A stretch of DNA of 13,171 bases. Source: JBPOHE01 sp052035915 (GTDB lineage Bacteria > Pseudomonadota > Gammaproteobacteria > Chromatiales > Chromatiaceae). A program made the position numbers and the translations under genes. This document shows, piece after piece, positions 5,434 through 13,171 of the stretch (position 1 is the first letter of the stretch; each line of letters begins with the position of its first letter). Below the pieces are notes generated by a model. It searched no databases. It was not told the origin of the DNA and saw only the letters and a list, made by a program, of their open reading frames with translations. Location: NCBI GenBank assembly GCA_052035915.1, contig JBPOHE010000176.1, positions 1-13,171 of the forward strand, written 5' to 3'.

Positions 5434-6816
5434 TCAGGGAGATCGAGTTCTTCCATCCGTGGTAGCCAGATCTATGGCCCGAGTGGCGATTTCCGCCAAC
5501 CAGCGGAGCTCTTCCGGGGTGATCACATAGGGGGGCATGAAGTAGACAACATGACCAAGCGGGCGCAACAAAGCCCCCAGAGGTAGCGCCTCCTGATATA
5601 CCCGGAGACCCCGACGTTCCTGCCAGGGATAGGGGACCTTGTTGGCTTTATTCTTGATCAACTCGATGGCCAGGATCATTCCGCTCTGCCGTACCTCCGC
5701 CACATGGGGATGATCCTGCAAATGGGCGGTGGCAGCGCCCATGATCTCCGCCAAGGCGTGATTGCGATTGATGACGTCGTCCTCGGCAAAGATGTCGAGG
5801 GTAGCCAGTGCCGCCCGACAGGCCAGGGGATTGCCGGTATAGCTGTGGGAATGGAGGAACCCCCGCAGGCTGGTGTAATCGTCATAAAAGGTCTGATAGA
5901 TCTGATCGGTGGTGAGCACCGCCGAGAGTGGGAGATAACCGCCGGTAAGCCCCTTGGAAAGACAGAGGAAGTCTGGGGTGATGGCTGCCTGCTCGCAGGC
6001 AAAGAGGGTTCCGGTGCGTCCGAAACCCACGGCTACCTCGTCGGCGATGAGATGGACCCCATGACGGTCGCAGGCCGAGCGCAGTTTTTCGAGATAGATG
6101 GGATGGTACATACGCATGTAGCCGGCGCCCTGGACCAGGGGCTCGACGATCACCGCGCAGCATTGGTTGGCATGTTGCTGCAGCAATTGCTCCATATCGA
6201 CGAAACGACGCTCAGAATAGGCTGACCAGGACTCGCCGGGTTCCCGAAAAAAACAGTCGGGGGAGGGCGCGCGGATGGTCTCCATCAGCAAGGGCTGATA
6301 AGTATCCTTGTACATGGTCACATCCCCCACCGCGAGGGCGCCCAGGGTCTCTCCATGGTAGCTGTTGGCCAGGGTGATGAATTTGGTTTTTTGTCTTTGA
6401 CCCTGGTTGAACCAGTAGTGGAAGCTCATCTTGAGCGCCACTTCGACCGCGCTGGAGCCGTTGTCGGCGTAAAAGACCCGGTTCAATCCGGGGGGGGTGA
6501 GCGCCACCAGTCGTTCGGCGAGCTCCACCGCCGGACCATGGGTGAAGCCCGCGAGCAGCACATGTTCCAGGCACTCCATCTGCTCCCGCAAGGCGGCATT
6601 GATGCGTGGATTGGCATGACCGAAGAGATTGACCCACCAGGAACTGATGGCGTCGAGGTAACACTTGCCCTCAAAATCTTCCAACCAGACCCCCCGGCCT
6701 CGGGCGATAGGGATGAGAGGAAGCCATTCGTGGTCCTTCATCTGGGTGCAAGGGTGCCAGAGCACGCCGAGATCCCGCTGCGACAAGGCTTGGTTGCCGG
6801 TGATGGGGTTGGACAT
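5434..6816 (-). CDS. bioA: Adenosylmethionine-8-amino-7-oxononanoate aminotransferase
   Basis: BioA makes 7,8-diaminopelargonate from 8-amino-7-oxononanoate in biotin synthesis, a cytosolic PLP enzyme unusual in taking its amino group from SAM. The 460-residue product has the family's N-terminal LWHPCTQM (19-26), the aminotransferase class III features SYHGETLG (152-159), the PLP-binding ADEV Asp259 and Lys288 in LSKGLTGG, and MPPYVIT near the end (427-433). I start at ATG 6816 (MSNPITG), with AGG eight bases upstream; the frame stays open 90 bp further, but the added residues look like translated leader. No other bio gene is adjacent. It is the last gene of the minus-strand series, 207 bp after the ferritin-like gene with palindromic repeats between, so it may have its own promoter. 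The nearby SAM-cycle genes fit its need for SAM. Confidence 0.95.
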   Translation of the reverse strand: MSNPITGNQALSQRDLGVLWHPCTQMKDHEWLPLIPIARGRGVWLEDFEGKCYLDAISSWWVNLFGHANPRINAALREQMECLEHVLLAGFTHGPAVELAERLVALTPPGLNRVFYADNGSSAVEVALKMSFHYWFNQGQRQKTKFITLANSYHGETLGALAVGDVTMYKDTYQPLLMETIRAPSPDCFFREPGESWSAYSERRFVDMEQLLQQHANQCCAVIVEPLVQGAGYMRMYHPIYLEKLRSACDRHGVHLIADEVAVGFGRTGTLFACEQAAITPDFLCLSKGLTGGYLPLSAVLTTDQIYQTFYDDYTSLRGFLHSHSYTGNPLACRAALATLDIFAEDDVINRNHALAEIMGAATAHLQDHPHVAEVRQSGMILAIELIKNKANKVPYPWQERRGLRVYQEALPLGALLRPLGHVVYFMPPYVITPEELRWLAEIATRAIDLATTDGRTRSP

Positions 6817-6883
6817 GGGGGGAACCTGGATCCGGGTTGAGAGAGGAGCGGGGAAATGCCCGGGGATCTGCCTAGCACTTAGG

Positions 6884-6908
6884 GTGTGGTGAGCGGAGCG
6901 AACCACAT
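6884..6908. repeat. Short palindromic repeat, first of three
   Basis: TGTGGT (6885-6890) and ACCACA (6902-6907) form a stem around an 11-base GAGCGGAGCGA loop, extended by a G-T pair. The sequence looks like a dispersed gammaproteobacterial repeat type in which a stem surrounds a GAGCG-GAGCG core; that is from general familiarity and needs a genome search. Confidence 0.45.
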
Positions 6909-6933
6909 CAATCGCGTCATTCGCTAGCCGCAG

Positions 6934-6953
6934 GGCGGCAACCCTTTGCCGCC
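6934..6953. repeat. Short palindromic repeat, second of three
   Basis: GGCGGCAA (6934-6941) and TTGCCGCC (6946-6953) make a perfect 8-bp stem with loop CCCT. No T-run follows on the minus strand, so it is not a typical terminator for the ferritin-like gene, although it could protect the 3' end of that message. Confidence 0.5.
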
Positions 6954-6974
6954 ATTGGGTGTGCAGAATCAGTC

Positions 6975-6998
6975 GTCGGCATGGGAATGCCGACCTAC
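6975..6998 (-). repeat. REP-like palindrome with GTAG foot
   Basis: GTCGGCAT (6975-6982) and ATGCCGAC (6987-6994) are a perfect 8-bp stem with loop GGGA. Read on the minus strand the hairpin is preceded by GTAGG, the kind of tetranucleotide foot that REP elements mobilised by REP-associated transposases carry. It lies 26 bp beyond the stop of the ferritin-like gene. Confidence 0.55.
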
Positions 6999-7023
6999 AA
7001 GCTGCTGTCCTCGGTACTTGGTC

Positions 7024-7575
7024 TCAGCTCTTCCCGGACAGCTCCTGCAATAGCGTGGCGAGGTCGTCCGCATGTTCCTCCTCCATGGCCAGAATGGTCT
7101 CCAGCATGCGGCGGGTGGTGGGATCGTCGCTGCCGCAATAGGTGATCATCTCCCGATAGGAGTCGATGGCGATGCGTTCAGCGATCAGATCCTCCTTGAT
7201 CATATCGAGCAGGCTGTCTCCTTCGACATATTCGGCATGGGAACGGCTGGCGAGCCCGTCCGGAGAAAAATTCGGCTCACCGCCAAGCTGCACGATACGG
7301 GCGGCGATCTGGTCGGCGTGCATCTGCTCCTCGTTGGCATGCTGGAGAAATTCCGCCGCCACGCTCTGGGCATTGATGCCCGAGGCCATGAAGTAATGGC
7401 GCTTGTATCTCAGCACGCAGACGATCTCGGTCGCCAGGGCCTCGTTGAGCAGCTTGATGACCGTATCCCGATCGGCCGAGTAGCCGGCAGTGATCGCGCC
7501 TTGCTCGATATGGTTTCTGGCACGTTCACGCAAGGTCTTGATGTCGGTGAGAAAAGGTTTGTCTTTCTTGGCCAT
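7024..7575 (-). CDS. Ferritin-like di-iron protein (bacterioferritin-type)
   Basis: A 183-residue four-helix-bundle protein of the ferritin/bacterioferritin/Dps-like superfamily, probably cytosolic, storing iron or consuming peroxide. Metal ligands are visible at the expected spacing: Glu50 in the first helix, E83-x-x-H86, Glu133 in AERIAIDSYREM, and E165-x-x-H168 in the last helix. The sequence starts with about 35 polar residues not found in short bacterioferritins. I see no obvious haem-binding methionine assignment, so I do not call it bfr. ATG 7575 has GGAG seven bases upstream. It lies 48 bp after the DUF853 ATPase gene and is likely co-transcribed with it. Alternatives are a DPSL-like or other Dps-related protein. 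Confidence 0.85.
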   Translation of the reverse strand: MAKKDKPFLTDIKTLRERARNHIEQGAITAGYSADRDTVIKLLNEALATEIVCVLRYKRHYFMASGINAQSVAAEFLQHANEEQMHADQIAARIVQLGGEPNFSPDGLASRSHAEYVEGDSLLDMIKEDLIAERIAIDSYREMITYCGSDDPTTRRMLETILAMEEEHADDLATLLQELSGKS

Positions 7576-7623
7576 GGAAGCTCTCCGCGGGTATTTCGAG
7601 TCTGGGGCTTCGGTTTGTTGGGA

Positions 7624-9117
7624 TCAACGGCCCTTGAACAAGGAGCCGAGGATGCCGCGCACGATCTGCCGCCCCAGGTTGGAGCCGATGCTGCGGGCGA
7701 CACTCTTGGCAAGGGCGGTCACCACTGTGTCTCTCTGGGGAGTCGGTGGTTTGGCTGGAACTTTGTCCTGGGTCCGACCTTTGGGGGAGCCGTTACCGGC
7801 GGCCGCAGCCTCCGTTTCCCGGGTTACGGCCTTTCCTTGCAGGATTTCGTAAGCGGATTCGCGATCTATCGACTGCTCGTAGTGTCCATGCAGACCACTT
7901 AGTCGGATCACCGCCTGACGTTCTTCCGCTGTCACCGGACCGATGCGCGAGCCTGGCGGGCAGATGAAGATGCGTTGCACCGGGGTCGGCGTCCCTCTCC
8001 CTTCGAGGGTGGAGACCAGCGCTTCGCCCACCGCCAATTCCTGAATCGCCTGGGCGGTATTCAGCTTGGGGTTGGGGCGGAAGGTTTCTGCGGCTACCCG
8101 CACCGCTTTTTGGTCTCTTGGGGTAAAGGCCCGCAGGGCATGTTGGATACGATTGCCGAGCTGGGCGAGAACGGTATCGGGTACGTCGCTGGGGCTCTGA
8201 GTCACGAAATACACCCCCACGCCTTTCGAACGGATCAGTCGTACTACCTGTTCCACCTTGTCCACCAGGGCCTTGGGGGCGTCATTGAAGAGGAGATGGG
8301 CCTCGTCGAAAAAGAATACCAACTTCGGCTGCGGTAAGTCCCCGACCTCGGGTAATTGCTCGAACAATTCGGAGAGGAGCCAGAGCAGGAAGGTGGCGTA
8401 CAACCGCGGCCGGTGGATCAACTGATCGGCGGCCAGGATGTTGATATAGCCATGCCCTTGGCGGTTGGTGCGTATCAGGTCCGCCAAGTCCAGGGCTGGC
8501 TCGCCGAAAAAGTGGTCGCCTCCCTGTTGTTCAAGACTCAACAACTGCCGTTGGATGGCTCCTACCGAGGCCTTGCTCACATTGCCGTAGGTGGAGGTGA
8601 GGTCGCTGGCATTCTCGGCGACATAGGCCAACATGGCCCGTAGGTCCTTGAGATCGAGCAACAGCAAGCCTTCGTCGTCCGCCAGCTTGAAGGTCAGATT
8701 GAGCACCCCCTGCTGGGTGTCGTTGAGTTCAAGCAAACGACCCAGCAACAGCGGTCCCATGTCCGAGATGGTGGTGCGGACCGGATGCCCATGCTCCCCG
8801 GCAAGATCCCAGAAGCAGACCGGATTGCCGCGAAAAGACAGGGCTTCGAGACCCAACAATTCCAGACGCTCATTGATCTTGGGATTGGGGGAGCCCGGTT
8901 GGCTGAGGCCGGCCAGGTCGCCTTTGACGTCCGCCATGAATACCGGCACGCCGACGCGGGAAAATCCCTCCGCGAGGAGTTGGAGGGAGACGGACTTGCC
9001 GGTACCGGTGGCGCCAGCAATCAGACCATGGCGATTCGCCAGATGGAGCGAGAGATATTCCGGGACTTCGCCTCGTCCAAGAAAGAGTTGGGTTTCCTGA
9101 TCCATAAGGGTTGCCAT
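7624..9117 (-). CDS. HerA-like P-loop ATPase, DUF853 (YjgR-type)
   Basis: A 497-residue protein of the DUF853 family (E. coli YjgR), related to the HerA/FtsK translocase ATPases. Walker A is GATGTGKS at 35-42, Walker B KLVFFFDE at 265-272 with Asp271 and Glu272, and a TQSPSDVP segment at 306-313 is typical of the family. Residues about 435-465 form a Pro/Thr/Lys-rich linker before a short basic C-terminal helix. The biological role of the family is not established; DNA translocation is inferred from HerA. ATG 9117 is preceded by a strong AGGAGG, but only three bases away; the second ATG (four codons on) would be 15 bases away, so the first is more likely. The gene starts 14 bp after the metF stop, so it is in the metF operon. 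Confidence 0.9.
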   Translation of the reverse strand: MATLMDQETQLFLGRGEVPEYLSLHLANRHGLIAGATGTGKSVSLQLLAEGFSRVGVPVFMADVKGDLAGLSQPGSPNPKINERLELLGLEALSFRGNPVCFWDLAGEHGHPVRTTISDMGPLLLGRLLELNDTQQGVLNLTFKLADDEGLLLLDLKDLRAMLAYVAENASDLTSTYGNVSKASVGAIQRQLLSLEQQGGDHFFGEPALDLADLIRTNRQGHGYINILAADQLIHRPRLYATFLLWLLSELFEQLPEVGDLPQPKLVFFFDEAHLLFNDAPKALVDKVEQVVRLIRSKGVGVYFVTQSPSDVPDTVLAQLGNRIQHALRAFTPRDQKAVRVAAETFRPNPKLNTAQAIQELAVGEALVSTLEGRGTPTPVQRIFICPPGSRIGPVTAEERQAVIRLSGLHGHYEQSIDRESAYEILQGKAVTRETEAAAAGNGSPKGRTQDKVPAKPPTPQRDTVVTALAKSVARSIGSNLGRQIVRGILGSLFKGR

Positions 9118-9131
9118 TGACCTCCTGGTTG

Positions 9132-9992
9132 TCAGGTCGTTGGAAGGCCCAGGTTGCGCCAGATCTGCAATGTCGGCTCAGCCTGGTTCATGGTGTAAAA
9201 GTGTAGTCCCGGGGCGCCCGCCTCCAAGAGTCGGCGACAGAGACTGGTCACCACCTCGATACCAAAGCGGCGTATGGCCGTCGTATCGTCGCCGAAGCCT
9301 TCCAGGCGCTTGCGGATCCAGCGGGGGATCTCGGCTCCGCAAGTGTCGGAAAAACGGGCAAGTTGAGAGAAATTGGTGATCGGCATGATCCCGGGCACGA
9401 TGGGGAGCTTCAGTCCCAGGGCTTCGCAACTGGCGACGAAGCTAAAATAGGCCTCGGGGGCATAGAAGTATTGGGTGATGGCCCCGCAAGCGCCGGCGTC
9501 CACCTTGCGCTTGAAATTCAGCAGATCGGCCTCGGCATTGCGGGCCTGGGGATGAAACTCGGGATAAGCGGCGACCTCGATGTGAAACCAGTCGCCAAAG
9601 TGCTTGCGGATGAAGGTTACCAACTCATTGGCGTAGCGTAGCTCCCCATGACCGCCGATACCGGCGCCGGAGGGGAGATCGCCGCGCAGGGCCACCAGTC
9701 GTTTGATGCCCTGATCCCGGTAACGCCCGAGGATACCCAGAATTTCCCGCCGGGTTGCGCCGATGCAGGAGAGATGCGGAACGGTATCGATGCCTTGGGC
9801 CAGCAGCCAGTCCACGGTAGCAAAGGTCGGATCCCGGGTGGAGCCGCCAGCCCCATAGGTGACCGAGAAGTATCTCGGATGCAGGCCCTGAAGCTGGCTG
9901 ACGCTGGCCCGGAGCTTCTCCATCCCCACTTCATTCTTCGGTGGAAAGAGTTCCAGGCTGAACACGGGTTGGAACTGACGTTGAGATTCCAT
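9132..9992 (-). CDS. metF: Methylenetetrahydrofolate reductase
   Basis: MetF reduces 5,10-methylene-THF to 5-methyl-THF with FAD, supplying the methyl group that remakes methionine from homocysteine. The 286-residue product is of normal size. Glu14 in FSLELFPPKN matches the catalytic glutamate of the E. coli enzyme (SFEFFPP motif), followed by VTYGAGGSTRDPT and the flavin-binding LRGDLPSG, and by GVMPI-like PGIMPITN further on. I start at ATG 9992 (MESQRQF), which has AGG five bases upstream; the frame is open to 10073 but the extra 27 residues look like leader. It lies 107 bp after ahcY, with a hairpin between (10074-10096), and 14 bp before the DUF853 gene. Probably expressed with ahcY in the SAH-responsive unit. 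Confidence 0.93.
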   Translation of the reverse strand: MESQRQFQPVFSLELFPPKNEVGMEKLRASVSQLQGLHPRYFSVTYGAGGSTRDPTFATVDWLLAQGIDTVPHLSCIGATRREILGILGRYRDQGIKRLVALRGDLPSGAGIGGHGELRYANELVTFIRKHFGDWFHIEVAAYPEFHPQARNAEADLLNFKRKVDAGACGAITQYFYAPEAYFSFVASCEALGLKLPIVPGIMPITNFSQLARFSDTCGAEIPRWIRKRLEGFGDDTTAIRRFGIEVVTSLCRRLLEAGAPGLHFYTMNQAEPTLQIWRNLGLPTT

Positions 9993-10073
9993 ACTGGCCT
10001 GTCCGATGTCGTCAAAATCCAGCGGGTGTCGCCATACCTGGCGGGACCTCGCTGATCGAGGCCCCCCGGGCAT

Positions 10074-10096
10074 GGTGCTGGTTTGCTTCCAACACC
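10074..10096 (-). other. Hairpin in the ahcY-metF gap
   Basis: Read on the minus strand, GGTGTTGG and CCAGCACC form an 8-bp stem (one G-T) around a seven-base loop, beginning three bases after the ahcY stop. No T-run follows, so it more likely limits or stabilises transcript 3' ends than terminates fully. A second small stem, CCTCG/CGAGG, follows at about 10047-10061. Confidence 0.4.
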
Positions 10097-10099
10097 GGC

Positions 10100-11515
<1,416 letters not shown>

Positions 11516-11537
11516 CGGAAGTTTTCTCCATCATGGC

Positions 11538-11620
11538 GAGCGCCGTTGTCCGCTGGTCCGCTTCCCGAGCCTGGCAGGGCCCGGCTCATGGGCCGGGCCT
11601 GTTGCAGCGCCCCTCGGGGC
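11538..11620 (-). ncRNA. SAH riboswitch
   Basis: The minus strand matches the SAH riboswitch pattern closely. It has a 5' P1 strand CCCGAG followed by GGGCGCTGCAAC, a GC-rich P2 hairpin (GGCCCGGC with GCCGGGCC), the conserved CCAGGCTCGGG that closes P1, then AACGGCGCTC whose GCGCTC pairs back with GGGCGC to make the pseudoknot. This class binds SAH tightly, discriminates against SAM, and raises expression of ahcY-type genes when SAH is present. The 3' pseudoknot strand is about 10 bases from the ribosome site (GGAG, 11526-11529), which suggests control at translation start or just before. It is the best example of regulation in the window. Confidence 0.93.
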
Positions 11621-11634
11621 GGTCTGACTGTTGG

Positions 11635-11654
11635 ATAAAAGGGTACTGTTCGGC

Positions 11655-11663
<9 letters not shown>
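11635..11663 (-). promoter_or_regulatory. Likely promoter for the riboswitch-ahcY unit
   Basis: On the minus strand TTGAAT (11658-11663) and TTTTAT (11635-11640) are 17 bp apart. The -35 overlaps the last codons of metK. Transcription would start near 11628, about ten bases before the riboswitch, which makes an independent ahcY transcript likely; read-through from metK may add to it. Confidence 0.45.
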
Positions 11664-12827
<1,164 letters not shown>

Positions 12828-13171
12828 GGCTAGCCTATCTGGAGAGATAACGGAATGTTCAAATCAGCCAAGGCTCGCGCGGCTCCTGGGGAATGGGCGT
12901 GGGGCTTTGAGCTGGATGGTGGATGGATACGGGCCGCCATTGTACATGCTGACGCCGGTATTTCCAGGCCTGGCCCAGGCCTGAATCCCTATCAATCCGG
13001 GGTAAAAACCTTGGGGGTTCGAGCCGATAAAGTGTCGCCCGGTCAATTCTACTTTGTCAGATTCAAAGCTATACGATTTAGGGTTGGATATGGTATTATA
13101 ACTTATTGTTTTATAGAGGATTATCACGATGATTTCGTGAAATTCCCTCGCCTTGCCTGCGTTCCGCCCTT
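12828..13171. other. Upstream region of metK, no convincing gene
   Basis: No convincing gene is visible in these 344 bp. A GTG-started frame on the minus strand covers most of it but has no ribosome site. The part next to metK is GC-rich with a likely promoter and a repeat CCAGGCCTG; the far end (about 13060-13125) is AT-rich and carries -10-like hexamers on both strands (TATTAT + at 13094-13099, TATAAT - at 13095-13100), possibly divergent promoters. The last 35 bases could begin a + strand gene, but too little is shown. Confidence 0.45.
12939..12966 (-). promoter_or_regulatory. Likely metK promoter
   Basis: On the minus strand TGGAAA (12961-12966) and TACAAT (12939-12944) are 16 bp apart, matching four and five bases of the sigma-70 boxes. 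The leader to the metK ATG would be about 105 bases. The -35 box touches a CCAGGCCTG repeat pair (12964-12983) that could be an operator. Confidence 0.4.

Noticed and set aside
13009..13030. GGTTCGAGCC near 13014 as a tRNA T-arm
   Set aside because: The flanking bases do not pair into a T-stem and no cloverleaf can be formed around it.
12864..13127. An 87-codon minus-strand open frame upstream of metK
   Set aside because: GTG start without a ribosome site, and it crosses the likely metK promoter. A small real gene is not fully excluded.
13137..13171. Possible start of a + strand gene at GTG 13137
   Set aside because: Only eleven codons are visible and the nearest ribosome-site sequence is 16 bases away.

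Overview
The window looks like gammaproteobacterial chromosome with high GC. Purple sulfur bacteria and relatives (Chromatiales) would fit the BioA, MetK and AhcY sequences and the short palindromic repeats, but that placement is a guess. It has two very different halves.

Positions 1 to about 5230, with genes on the + strand, are an accessory region of phage and plasmid character. In order it holds: a long imperfect hairpin (4-95); an unrecognised coiled-coil protein gene with no good start signal; a nested hairpin that looks like a terminator; a three-half-site operator-like dyad; a Mor-family transcription activator; a GemA/DUF1018 protein (both typical of Mu-like transposable phages); a small ORF in a hairpin-rich stretch that may be a phage leader ORF; a hypothetical gene; and a DUF3987/YfjI-like P-loop gene split by one extra base near 3474. 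After this comes an array of GGAAAAG/CTTTTCC repeats with a perfect 26-bp inverted repeat, a 90-residue hypothetical gene, a stub of a Mu-type virion morphogenesis gene on the minus strand, and about 450 bp of gene-free DNA ending in two perfect DnaA boxes. No integrase, transposase or structural module is present, so this is either the inner part of a larger element or a decayed composite.

The boundary is a minus-strand tRNA-Thr(CGT) gene (5232-5304) with its own promoter. Its 3' end faces the accessory region, as expected if the element entered at the tRNA 3' end, but no second copy of the tRNA end lies in the window.

Positions 5305 to 13171 are conserved chromosome, all genes on the minus strand. 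In transcription order they are metK, an SAH riboswitch with its own likely promoter, ahcY, metF, a HerA-like/DUF853 ATPase, a ferritin-like di-iron protein, a cluster of palindromic repeats, and bioA. MetK makes S-adenosylmethionine (SAM), methylation turns it into S-adenosylhomocysteine (SAH), AhcY clears SAH, and MetF makes the methyl-folate used to remake methionine. BioA uses SAM as amino donor in biotin synthesis. The riboswitch would switch on ahcY and perhaps the genes behind it when SAH builds up.

The most interesting unexplained pieces are the 4-95 hairpin, the dyad before the Mor-like gene, the duplicated Mor-like core, the GGAAAAG repeat array behind the replication-type gene, and the DnaA boxes beside the tRNA. 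No complete new system can be claimed from this window alone.
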